DNA of 64,000 bases, taken from NCBI GenBank assembly GCA_963210315.1, contig OY723238.1, positions 682,001 through 746,000 of the forward strand, written 5' to 3'. The position numbers and the translations under genes were made by a program. Positions 40,557 through 51,377 of this stretch are shown here, in pieces. The notes under the pieces are model-generated. The model had not been told where the DNA came from. It saw nothing but the letters and a program-made list of their open reading frames with translations, and ran no database searches. The DNA is from Rhynchopus euleeides (Eukaryota > Euglenozoa > Diplonemea > Diplonemida > Diplonemidae). Positions within the stretch are counted from its first letter, which is position 1, and each line of letters begins with the position of its first letter.

Positions 40557-42224
40557 TCACATGAAGGGGCTGCCCGCCAGCAGGATCGGGTCGGGGACCA
40601 GGTCGATGATGGTGTCCCACAGGTCGCACTGAGGGCCGCGGAAGTTTGTCGCCACAGAAAGCCCGCCCGCACTCGGCGTGTCCAGCAGAAGCAGGTGGTC
40701 CGTTGACGCAGACTGCCGCACCCAGGGGGCGGGAAGCACACCCTCTGCACCGAACTGTGCCCAGTACGACACAAGCTTGTCTGCAAGAGCCGCCTCTTCC
40801 GCGTTGGTGAAGGCACAGTTTGTGTACAAGTGTGAGCAGTTGAACATGTACGGCAGATCCGATTCATGCGGTGCAGTGAAGGCATCCGGGCCACTGGTGT
40901 CCAGGAAGGTGCTGCTCTTTGTCGGGTGCAGAAACAGGTAGGTGTAGACCTCACTGTGCATGGAGAACGCGTGCGCCGCCCTGCGTGTCGGGCATGTGAA
41001 CTCGTGGTCGGAGTAGCTGCGCATGATGGCCCACCACCAGAAGGAGCGGCCCGCCAGGTCTGAGGGGTACTGGTAGTTGTCAGGCGAGTAGGCTTCCTTC
41101 AGCTTCGCAAGGTACTCCTGTTTCTGCTCCTGCGGAACAAACTTGCCGATCATCGCATCGAACTGTGCCTCCGTCGCATCCTTCGGCACCAGGTCCAGGT
41201 CGAGAATGAAGATGGCAGTCTCGTCGCGCGTCACACCTGCCACGAGCGGCACGCGTGCATGCTTCCCCTCGCTGATGAGGGTGCGCGGCTGGCCCGTCAG
41301 CTCCACACCGTCGACAGCAGGCGAGAAGGGCAGCCGGTCCACGTCCAGCCCGTAGGAGGGGAAGCTGGGCATCAGGGCGGTGATCTCGTCTGTCGTCTTC
41401 CCACGCATGCACGCCACGTCAGCACAGCCCAGCAGGGCCTTCGTCTTGGCGAACACATCCTCTGCGTGCGACATCTCCTTTGCCGACCAGATGGCCCCAA
41501 GCCCGCTGTGTGCAATCGCCTTGTGGAAGAGCTTCCCGTTGGTGTAGGTCTTGTTGTAGCTGCCGGCCATCACAAGGTGGCTGGTCACGCTTGCCGCACC
41601 TGCACTCTGCCCGTAGATCGTCACGTCGTTCGGGTTCCCCCCAAAGACAGAGATGTATGCGTTCACAAACTCCAGGGACTTGCGCTGGTCCAGCAGACCG
41701 TAGGTCCCCGTCGACTGCCCCGGGACACGCAGCTCCTCAGACCCAAGGAAGCCAAACATCCCCAGCCGGTAGTTGACCGACACACCCACCACAGGACGGC
41801 CCCGCTTCACGCTGGCAGCCACCACCTGGTGCATCGCCCAGTCGTTGGAGCACCCGTGCACGAAGGTGCCGCCGTGGATGAAGACCATCACGGGCAGCTG
41901 CGCATCCGTGGCCACCCCTTCCGGCCTGAACACGTTGAGGAACAGGCAGTCCTCAGAGTAGTTCGCGGCCTTGTCCCCGCAGGCACTGGCCGGGCAGGCC
42001 GCACCAAACGACGTCGCATCCCGTGCACCCCACGGCTCGGGGTCACGCGGCTCGGCCCACCGCAGGCTGCCCACGGGCGGGCGTGCGTACGGGATCCCCA
42101 GGAAGGCTGTGACGGGGACAGACCCGCCCCCAACAATGGACGCACCTTGCAGGCTCCCGAGCCCGGGCACTGCGACCGCCGCAGCACCCTGGGCAAACGT
42201 GCCGAGTAGCAGCACCGCGAGCAT
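40557..42224 (-). CDS. Secreted type-B carboxylesterase, paralogue 1
   Basis: 555 aa from the ATG at 42224 (the longer frame starts at a GTG). Signal peptide MLAVLLLGTFAQGAAAVA. Family motifs in order: FLGIPYARPP, EDCLFLNVF, the oxyanion-hole FIHGG, nucleophile GQSAGA (Ser near residue 207), the acid in RDETAI (Glu near 335) and the His in PHESDLPY (near 452), so the Ser-Glu-His triad is complete. Hydrolyses carboxylic esters; the substrate is unknown. GQSAG instead of the usual GESAG is a common variant. Paralogue 2 lies 9 kb away on the same strand with the SUMO-protease gene between them. Confidence 0.92.
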   Translation of the reverse strand: MLAVLLLGTFAQGAAAVAVPGLGSLQGASIVGGGSVPVTAFLGIPYARPPVGSLRWAEPRDPEPWGARDATSFGAACPASACGDKAANYSEDCLFLNVFRPEGVATDAQLPVMVFIHGGTFVHGCSNDWAMHQVVAASVKRGRPVVGVSVNYRLGMFGFLGSEELRVPGQSTGTYGLLDQRKSLEFVNAYISVFGGNPNDVTIYGQSAGAASVTSHLVMAGSYNKTYTNGKLFHKAIAHSGLGAIWSAKEMSHAEDVFAKTKALLGCADVACMRGKTTDEITALMPSFPSYGLDVDRLPFSPAVDGVELTGQPRTLISEGKHARVPLVAGVTRDETAIFILDLDLVPKDATEAQFDAMIGKFVPQEQKQEYLAKLKEAYSPDNYQYPSDLAGRSFWWWAIMRSYSDHEFTCPTRRAAHAFSMHSEVYTYLFLHPTKSSTFLDTSGPDAFTAPHESDLPYMFNCSHLYTNCAFTNAEEAALADKLVSYWAQFGAEGVLPAPWVRQSASTDHLLLLDTPSAGGLSVATNFRGPQCDLWDTIIDLVPDPILLAGSPFM

Positions 42225-44182
42225 CGTGGTGTGTAGGGCGCCTGTCTGGGTGCTGGGGTGTGTCTCCTTCCTTCGCCACCTCACCCTCTCCACCCACGGG
42301 CAGCATGGGCCAAGACACGTACACCATCCCCGACAACGGACAGCTCACAGATCAGGGCGGACAAAGGTGGGGGGGCCGAGGTCACACACCCCTGCATGTT
42401 GCTGACGGCAGCAGGATTTGCGGCCCACGTCAGTATTTCTTTGTCTTACGATCTCTATTTGTGGCGTTTTTTTTTTGGGGGGGGGGGGGGGCATTTTGGT
42501 TCATCCGCACCCCCCACCCCACTTCACACCCGTATCCCTTCCCCACACCCGTTCCTGTTCGGGGCATTTTGCAGCAAAACCATCGCCGAACAGGGGTGGG
42601 GGAATGAGGTTTTTACACACCTCGACCCAAGAACAGCACATCATCCAAGGCATTGCCTCCCGATTGCCCTCCTACGTTCCCGACCCCCCCGTGACAACCG
42701 CCCACACGCGCCACCCTCCCTCCTCCCCCCTTCCAGGCAACGGCCCCCAGTTCCTCTCGCCATGTGGGGTCGGGGGGACAGAAGGAACGTGATGAGCTGG
42801 CGAAGGCTTGCGTCCACTTCCACTCACTCCCACATCCCCACCCTGTGGAGGCCAGCACACGCTCAGCTCGACGAAGGTAATCCGGGTGTTGTGTGGGTGT
42901 GACAAAACGTACACCGTGCCACTTGGCAATGTCAAATCTGAATACAGTTTCTGCGCCCCTCCGCCACCCCAAGCCCCCCGCCCCTGCATGGCAGCATCAA
43001 CACCCGCGGCATTCGGCGTTCGAAGAACACCAAGCTGCCGCTGCACCCCCCTCCCTCCCCACCCCGCTCTGCTGAGCACTTCACTCGGTTGCATTAGCTT
43101 CCTCTACGTGCTATAAAACACCCCCCCCCTCCCCCCCCGCTCACACATGCACCCCCGCCCCTTTGGACCCAATGGAGAAATCAACATTGAACTGCCGGGG
43201 TTTATCGGCAGGGTGCTCCCACCCGCCACTCCTGCCTCGGCTGTGCGAACCGCTGCTGGGCACTGTTTTGCCATATGGGTCAATAGTACTGCATGAGGGA
43301 GTGGAGGGCACGCACGGTGGCCTCGTCGGGGTTTTGACCAGGCCCCCGCACAGCAGGTCATCGACTAGCGGTGGGTTGCAGCCCATTTTTCCCTGGTTTT
43401 CCCGGACCCCTGGTCATGACCAGGCCCGTTTGTTGACCAGGGACAGGCCTGGTCAAAAAACCCTGTCGAGACCACCGTGTGATTTCTCGCACACTTCACA
43501 GCGAATCGCTTTGGGATTGAAAAATAATGCCTCTGGCGACTCTTCATGGAGAGGGCGAATAATAAAAACACTGGGCACGCAGCGAACAGCTGGCACATTC
43601 TAGAAGGTTGTGGGATTGTGGGTCGTGAGGGGGGGCCAGGCAGGGCGCGGGATTCGGAGGGGGGTTGGGGCCAGCTAGTCGGATTTCGGCTCGCTGACCG
43701 ACTCGTGAGTACCCCCCCCCCCTCCTCCCCTTCCACACCAGCAGCGCAGCAGGCTTTTGCCACAAGGGGACGTGGCAGGGGGTGGGTTTGGTTCGGTGGG
43801 ATGGAGGGGTGGAGGGAACTATTTGCCCCCCCCTCCCCCCTCAATACACAGGTATACAGACTCGCATGCCTCCTGGAATCGCAGCAATCGCACAAAACCA
43901 CACCCGCATTTCGTTCGGCACACTGTGCAGCGTTGTTTGGGTGGGGGGCGGGGGGGAGGGGGAGTGGGGGGAGCGATCCGCACCACACAAACAACGCACC
44001 GCACCACCCAAACCCACAGACGTTGGCTGATTGGTGTGGTTTTAATGAGATGGGACGCAGCGGCGGGGGGGAGGAGGCGGGTGGGGGGAATGGCCGGAGG
44101 AGGAGAGGGCAGAGGGGCAGGGCAGGCGCGGGGCAACACCTCCCCCTGCCCCTCTGCCCCCTCTGCCCCCCCAGCTGTGTGC
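42225..44182. other. Intergenic, downstream of the SUMO-protease gene
   Basis: No gene recognised. G runs at 42477-42491 and 43950-43990; C runs at 43120-43140. A small inverted-repeat element is listed at 43329-43465. Confidence 0.5.
43329..43465. mobile_element. 137-bp mini-element with TTTTGACCAGGCC ends
   Basis: GGGTTTTGACCAGGCC at the left and GGCCTGGTCAAAAAACCC at the right are inverted repeats. A perfect 16-bp palindrome CCTGGTCATGACCAGG and another TTGACCAGGGA copy lie inside, so its interior repeats its own end. No TA or other clear duplication is seen outside. Confidence 0.6.
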
Positions 44183-47100
44183 TCACCCGTCAGTTGCGAT
44201 GGGCTCCGCAGTGTCGACTCCCTCCAGCTGCGGCATCAGGTCGGGGGACTCGGCCTGTGTCCTTTGCTTGATCTTCTCCTGCAGGGTGATCCTGAGCTTC
44301 GACGGCTGCGTGCTGGCGTCGAACCAGGATGGCCCGATCTGCGCCGTCTCAGACCCACGTGCACTCCGCATCAAGAGCTCCGCCTGCAGACAGGAGAGGG
44401 GGTGGGCAGCACACAGCACACAGCGGGTGGTGGGATGAGATCCACCGCCAGCAATAACAAGCTGCCGGCTGGACAGAGAACAACGACACGATGGCAAAGC
44501 TGTGTGTTGGATAGAATTGACATGATAGTGCCGGGCCAGAGGTATCGTCGAGCAGCCTTGGTGTTGGACTGCACCATGAGCGTAAGGATGCCCCAATCTT
44601 ATTGAGTGGGGGTATTTGCATTCATGCGTAATATGGTTCATTGGTAGGAAGAGACTGGTGTGTCGTCTGTGTGGCATACCATGATCAGCACGTGCGCCCC
44701 GCAGTCGACGCTGTTCAGCTGCTGCGGAACATCTGGTTCCAGCATATGCGCGTTGCTGAACTGCTTCAAGCATGCTTCCCTGCCGGCGGGTGGGTGGTGG
44801 GATGGGGTGGGGCGGTGGGAAAAACCCCCCGCAAACCACACGCGGCTACAACTCTCCACACGGCACACCACACACTGAGGCGATGCCATACCCCCGAGAT
44901 GCCCACGAACCCTGCAGGAGCCCCTTGGTCTGCAAGGTCACCTCCGCCTCAGCTCTGCACGCGAGGAACCTGTCGACGGGAGGTGGCGGTGGCGGTGGGG
45001 GTGGCAATGGTGAGGGACGGTGGGGGGACAAGGGCTGAATACGCAGCCCCACCCCCCTCTCCCTCCCCACAGCAACCCCCCCCCCCCCTCTCCTTCTTAA
45101 CCCCGTGGACAAAACAAACTGCCAGGGCGATGAAGGTGGCCCTCCCATTACCCCGGCCCTACCCCCTGGGCACCCCACCACATGTCATACCGCTGCATCA
45201 GCACCTTGAACTCCATGGGGTCTGACGCTGTTCGGAGGGAGTCGCAGTGGATGAAGCTGGCCACCCCTGACCCCGACTTCACCGAGCGGAGGTTAGTCAC
45301 TGCGCCCAACGTCCAGTGTGCACGATCCGAATCGTTGACCGGGGCAACCAGGAGGTTGTATTCAAACAGGGAGCGCTGCATCTGACGCTTCCCGTCCGCA
45401 GTATCGGGGACAAGCAGCCCCAGAGGGAGATTTGCCGCTGACATGGCCCACTTCCGCCTGTGCTCTGTGAAGAGCGACCCGCTGACCTGCCCGAACACCT
45501 TGCGGAGACGGGTGACGAAGACCGTGGGGAACACCAGCACATCGCGCCCCACCGCAGGGTCCTCCATCACCAACCGGAGGAAGTAGTTCATCAGGGTGCT
45601 GTTGAGGAAGCGCTGCGGGTGCAGCCTGCTGTAGTCCTCGATCTGCAGATACCCCTTGTCCATCGTGGTCTCCGGGGCGTAGGTAAACAGCTTCTGCTGC
45701 ATGCCCAGGATGTCCCCTGCCGAACGGCTTGCCCATGACAGCATCTTGCTGAGCGCAGCACCCTCGCTAGCCGAGGGGACCCCTCCCTTGTTCAGCGTCC
45801 GCAGCAGTTTATCGAGGAGGTACACCTGGGCAACGCTTTCAACGCTGCTCTGCAGGCCATCCACATCGCTGCCATACACACAGGGGGGGTGGCACAGGAA
45901 GACGTAGCTGTGGGGCTCGCACGCCGGGTCGGACACCATTGGCACAAACCCCTGCGGCACGCCAGGCGTCGTGCGGCGGTGCTTCTTCTTGTGAGATGCC
46001 TTGCGGTAGAGCCCTTCTCGCGAGGCCTTCTTGGTGTGCTTCACAGCGTGGTGCGACTCGTGGCTGCGCATCACGACATGCACATACACCCCGTCCTCCG
46101 TGGTTCGGCACCACCCCTCCGCTATATCCCCCAAGGGGATGCCCTGCGCCCACTTGTCCTTCCCTGGGTGCAGGATGAGCTGCAGGCCAGACCCAGGCAC
46201 GCCCTTGCTTGCCTCCGTCTCGCGAATGTAGATGCTCCAGTGGACTGGCGCATCGGCAACCGTGACGCAGTCGAAGTAGTACACCTTGCTGCTGGACTCC
46301 GGGGGGACGAAGCCCGACCCATCGGAGCCCCCGGTGAACACGCTCTGCGTGCCCCCCTGGAAGACCCGCAGGGAATGCACAGGCATGTGGTGCAGCGAGT
46401 TGACCCCTGTCGTCTCCCCCTTCATATGCCTGCGGTAGAGCCGGTCACCCAGGTCCTTCCCCTGCGAGTTGACGTCTGCGATGGCCGACTCCTGGTCGTC
46501 GAGATCGATCACATCCGACAGCCCGTTGTTGCTCGCGGTGCTGACGGTGCTGCTGGGCTTCGCCCGTGCTGGCGCCTGCATGGGGGGAGGGCCGGGCTTC
46601 CCCGCCACAGGCCCCTTCCGGATAGTCTTGAACACCTTGGGCTCCGATGGGGCAACGCTGGGTGCAGGGGCTGGCGTGATGCCCACCTTCAGCTCGGCCA
46701 GCATCTTCTTCAGCCACACCTGGTGTGGCTCCTGCGACTTGTGGAAGCTGAGTGAGCTCACCCCCGGCGGGGACCGCCCATTCCGGTCCTTCCCCCGGGG
46801 ATAGCTGAAGAGAAGGTTGACGCAGGCATCCATGTTCACCTTGCCGACGCAGTAGGATTGCAGCTCAGGGAGATGGCTCCGCGCGTGGGCCTTCATCGCG
46901 TCGCCGTCGAGGCTCATCCTGTTGGGGAAGCATGCCGGGCAGATGAAGACGACGGATGAGGGCGCGTTGGCCCTCCCGATGGGAGCCACAGCAGAGGCGT
47001 TGCGCGCGCACCCCGTGTGCATCACCTTCTTGCAGGTTTCGGACTTTTCCTTCCCCGCGCCGCAGGCGAGGTAGGTCTTGGGGTCCCCGCTGTTGACCCT

Positions 47101-48885
47101 CTTGGAGCACGCCGGGCAGACCATCGTGGGGCCGTTGGGGGGCAGCAGCAGCGAGGGGAACACGGGGGCCGGCCCCGGCGGTTTGGGAGGTGCTTTCCGC
47201 ACAGGTGCGGCCGGTGCGGCGCGGCGGCCCGACGGGGGCACGCCTAGCGCCGGCTGCCGGACAGCCTCGCCGCGGTTGGTGAAGGAGACCGAGGAGGAGG
47301 AGTCCGAATCGCTGGAGGAGGAATCCGAGGAATCGGTGTCGCTGGAGGAGGAGCTTGATGACGACGCGTCGTCGACCCGCTTCCGCTTCGACGCCACGGC
47401 CCTCTTGGTGGCACGCTTGGGTGGTGGCGCCGCATCCTTCCGGGGCCTCTTGGCGTCCTGAGCGCTGCTGTCCTCATTGGCCCGCTTCTTCGCAACATCG
47501 CCCGTCTTCTTCGGAGGCTGCGGAGCGGGGGTCTTCGCAGGACCAGGTGACGGCACGGGTCCCTTCTTCGGCGCCTTCGCAGGTTCCGGCTCTGGTTCCG
47601 GCTCCGGCTCCGCCTCCTCCGCAGCGTCCTTCTTGACAGAGCCGTACTTCGCCTTCGACAGGCTCTTGAGGTGTGGCACGAGTTGCACCTCCTCGCCCTT
47701 GCGGGGGGTGGCGTAGAGAGACTTCCGTATCAGGTCCATCGCCTCCTTCACGGTTTCGAGCTTTGCGACCTTCATCACCCAGGCGGTGACGGTGCCCCAG
47801 CGGGTTTTGCCTTTGGGGTCGGTGGCGGGTTTGCCCTGGCAGATCCAGTATTTCTCGTCGACGAGGTAGACTGCTGCGGTAACCTTCTGCTTTCCGTTTT
47901 TAAGCACGAGGGCATCGCCCCGCACGCCCCGTGTGATTTTCGCGTTGTAGAAATGCTTCAGCAGGTCGTTGCCGTCAAATATTCTCTTCACATCCCCATT
48001 CGTCGCGGGCCACTGCAGGACCCGCCCCTTGGGATCCGGGGTGTAGTCGTCATCCCACTCGGGCTTTTCTGGCTTTTTCTTCCCCGCAGGCTTCTTCGGC
48101 GCCTCCTCCTCCTCCTCTTCTTCCTCCTCCTCCTCCTCTTCCTCCGCGGGCCCATCCTCACCTTCATCGGAGGCCTTGTCATCCTCCACGACAGCAGGGG
48201 GCACATAGGAGAAGGGAAATTCCTTCCTTCCGTGCAGCTTGGCCCAAAAGGAACGCTCAATTTCATCCTTTCCGATGTGCGTGACGTACCGCTCGACGAG
48301 GTGCAGCAGAACCTCTTCATCTGTGAACTCCGGGTGCAGCTTGGCGCGGTAGCCGTGCCGCGGCGGGATCGGGGGTTGGTACAAAGCCATGAGATGCTTC
48401 ATAAAGGCGTAGACCGATCGGAACTCGTGACCCTTCTTCCTCACAGGTTTGCAGTAGAGATAGAGGCCGCTGAGGCTGAAATGCAACCTGGCAGTCTCGG
48501 ACACATCGGTTGCGTCATCACTCGCCTTGCCGTACTCCATGGCAACGCAATCGCCAAGATCCAGGATCTTCAGCTCGTGGAGAGTCTTGAGCCCCTCGTG
48601 TGTCGACAGCAGGTCGTGGATACGCTGTGCGTTGCTATCGGTGTGTTCCCCTGACGCACCATCCTCATCCCCGACCTCACAGCCGTTCTCAGCAGCCCCC
48701 GCTTGCCCTCCAGCTGCTGGGGGTGCTGCATCGTTGCCGTCGGGGCGGCCCTCCGCAGGCGTGGGGGTCGCACCCTCCGGAGCTGGGCCACCAGATGGCG
48801 CAGACGTGTCTGCCGCCGGAGTGGCGGCAGGGCCCTCCTCTTGTGCCCCTTCGGGCTTCATCACGGGGGTGGGGTCAGCCCCCAT
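44183..48885 (-). CDS. Ulp1/SENP-type SUMO protease with PHD-like finger, three exons
   Basis: 1331 aa from exons 48885-45191, 44779-44680 and 44383-44183. N-terminal Ala/Pro-rich tail, a globular region (about 85-230), a Glu run (about 244-262), another globular region, a Ser/Asp run (about 510-533), a PHD-like finger (about 590-670: CPAC...C...C...HTGC...CPAC), then a C-terminal C48 peptidase. LNSTLMNYFLRLV, YNLLVAPVN, AHWTLG (His about 1190) and HCDSL (Asp about 1215) are in exon 1, while PQQLNSVDCG, with the oxyanion Gln and nucleophile Cys (about 1258), is only in exon 2. Likely a nuclear deSUMOylase that reads chromatin. The frame also runs upstream to 49143 through Pro-rich sequence with an ATG at 49107, but that looks like leader DNA. 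Confidence 0.85.
44384..44679 (-). other. Intron 2 of the SUMO-protease gene (296 nt, phase 0)
   Basis: Donor ATCATG|GTATGC, acceptor CCTCTCCTGTCTGCAG|GCG. Without it the protein would end 13 codons after the donor. The final stop overlaps GGGTGAGC, itself donor-like, so a fourth exon is not excluded. Confidence 0.75.
44780..45190 (-). other. Intron 1 of the SUMO-protease gene (411 nt, phase 2)
   Basis: Donor CAGCG|GTATGA, acceptor CCGCCGGCAG|G after a C/A-rich run. A second donor, TG|GTGGGG at 45179, keeps the same frame and would add three residues. Joining brings the catalytic Cys in frame with the His and Asp. Confidence 0.8.
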
Positions 48886-51377
48886 CCCATCCTGGCGTGG
48901 CGTGGGGTGGTGGTGGCTGCAGGATGCGGCTGCACGCGCACGGTGGAATGGGGGTGGGGACAAATGCAGTAGCCCCGAGCAGCTGGGGGGGAGGGGAGGG
49001 GTGGGGGGGAGGGGGGATGTTCGAGCATGCGCGTTCTTCCTGGGTTCTTTTCCGGGCAAGGCGAGTGAGGGATCTGCGCCAGGGCCAGCTGGGCTCGGCA
49101 GATGCATGCTGGCATCCTCGTCGCAGCACGGGGTGCCAAGCACCTCCCTCTGCTGTCTGCGACAGGGTCGGAGACAGAGGGTCGCCGGGAACGCCGGGTG
49201 GCGTCCTGGGGGGACGTTCAGTATGTTTGTTTAACATCGGCCACACTGGGGAACAGCGGAGGCGACCTCCATACACAACACACGGAATCTTGTTTGCGGT
49301 AGCATCGCACAGGGCACCGAACGCCCTGGCCTTGGTATGATACCCGCTATCTCTACACACGTGAGTTTCTTTGCAGTGAATTGCATCCACCACTCTGCTC
49401 GTGGTGCGATATGCACTGCAATGCACCAAGGAGGTGTGTCCGTGAGTGCCTTGGTGTGTTGTTCGGTGGATGGGAGGGGTGGCAGTATATCGCTTCTAAG
49501 GCCGAAACAGAAACTGCGCAGGCTCCAGTCAGGCGGCACAACCGCCATTTATTGCGTTCTGTTGACGGCAGTCACGAGCTGGGCTCGATTTGCCTTGGGG
49601 GTGATGGAAGGGCCAGATGACAGACAGCCATTGCACTCCGGTTCGTGTGTGGCTTCGAAAAGACTTCAAGACAAAAACTAATGCACAACCGGGCGAATCA
49701 CAAGAGAGAAGGGTGACAACGACAGTTGGTGTTCTTCGAACGCTGAACACCACCACAGCCTGCTAGGGCATGTGAAGCATTCGCAAGAATACACATGGTG
49801 AAAAGTTTCCGACGCCGAATTTACAAAACGGAGAAACACGCATGCATGATGTGTGTCTGCGGCGCATGGGAGAGTGGGCGATCCGACAGTTGATGATTTC
49901 CACTCACAAGGCAGTGTTGCGTAAAGAATGAAAGCCTGGAACATCGCCCAACTCAGGCAGGAAGGTTGGGCAGAATCACGCAATTGCACGACCCCCTCCC
50001 CCCCCCGGTGGGACTGCTGGCGTGGGCTGGCCGGGACACCCCCATCCGGGAAGGCTGCAACGGTTGCCACATCACAGCGTGCCTCTCCTGACTGATGCGT
50101 TGATGCTTCCACCCTCCACCCTGCTTGCTTGATGTGGGGTGGAGAGCACATGAACGCGAGACAGCTTGACACACAGAAACGAAGCAGGGTCATCGGAAAC
50201 ACTCTCCTACACTATTCCACATCATAAATGTGCTCAAAAACAACAGGAACGGGCGCCCAAAGTGCTTACATGTGTGCAGTGAACCAGTTTGAACTATTCT
50301 TGACCATGCTGTTGTCAACCCCCGGCGAGGGTTCTGTCCCACACTAGTGTTGACACGGCTTTAGTGGGTGGACAAAGAATACCAACCGGGTGGATATGAA
50401 TCGGTTGCATGTGGATGTGCCGGAGTGTGTGCGTGAGTTAGCGGGAGTCGGTTCTCACACCGTCACAAGACACTGCCAGTTTCGCTAACCGAGAATTCGA
50501 TAACGGCGGCTGCATCTGAACCCTGGGCAGCGGGGGACAATTTCACAGAAGAAATCGAGAAGGCGTTCACTGCAGTTTTCCCCGCTGCCACCCCGCCGGC
50601 CCCAGAGGGGGGTGTTCCGAAATTTCCGAAAGAACTGAAAGGCGGCTCGAAAAGGAACGGAAAGCAACAAAAGGGGGTGGTGGTGGTGGTGGTAGTGGGG
50701 GGTGTTTCGGCCGTGCCAATCCGTGTCGGCAGAGCGCGCCACGTTTGCAAACAGCATCGTGTGCACGGCTACGCAGGCTCAGAAGACCCCACCCTGTTCT
50801 AGTTGGCTGGCATTGCAGCGTGCCGAACCAACGGGCACGCGAGATTAGGTTTCACACAAAACCGCACCACCACGGTGGCTGTGTTCGGAAATTTATTTGG
50901 TGAGGTTTCGACAGCAACTCAGAAATAAGCTGAAACTTCCTTCAGAGGGGAGGTGTCCCTGCCAGGCCAATCGGCCCCCCACCCAAAACCGCTCTTTTCC
51001 TCCGTTGCACCGACAAGCACGAGAGAGCTCTCCCGACGGATCATTTTGCTGTGTTCATTCTTGCAAATAAAACGACACGCCTTTAGTTCTTTGGCAACGT
51101 ACCGCATCATGACCAGCACCCAGGCGGACACCCGTGGTAACACCTCTTCTGAACGACTTGAACGAGTTTTGGCTGTGCTTCCAGCATCAGACGCACCTGC
51201 GCCTTCTTCTTTTCAAGCCCCCCTCATACGACGACACCACGGATACATCCCGACTTCCTGCGCTGTCAAGAGGAATGGATTTCTTGCATTCGTTCCCATA
51301 TATTTCGTGGATTCGACAACGCTGCCTCCCTGCACTGCCGCTCAGGACACACCCAGGCGGGCACCCTGCCCTGTCGC
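48886..51377. other. Intergenic; leader of the SUMO-protease gene and spacer
   Basis: 48895-49030 is C/T-rich on the minus strand with AGs near 48890 and 48980 that could take a spliced leader. 49735-49830 weakly repeats 62145-62245 (TTCGCAAGAA...CATGGTGAAAA). A (GGT)n tract is at 50676-50696. No gene between 49200 and 51377. Confidence 0.5.

Noticed and set aside
48886..49143. In-frame N-terminal extension of the SUMO protease, including the ATG at 49107
   Set aside because: The extension is Pro/Ser/His-rich translation of pyrimidine-rich leader DNA with acceptor-like AGs in it; the ATG at 48885 follows these. Not fully excluded.
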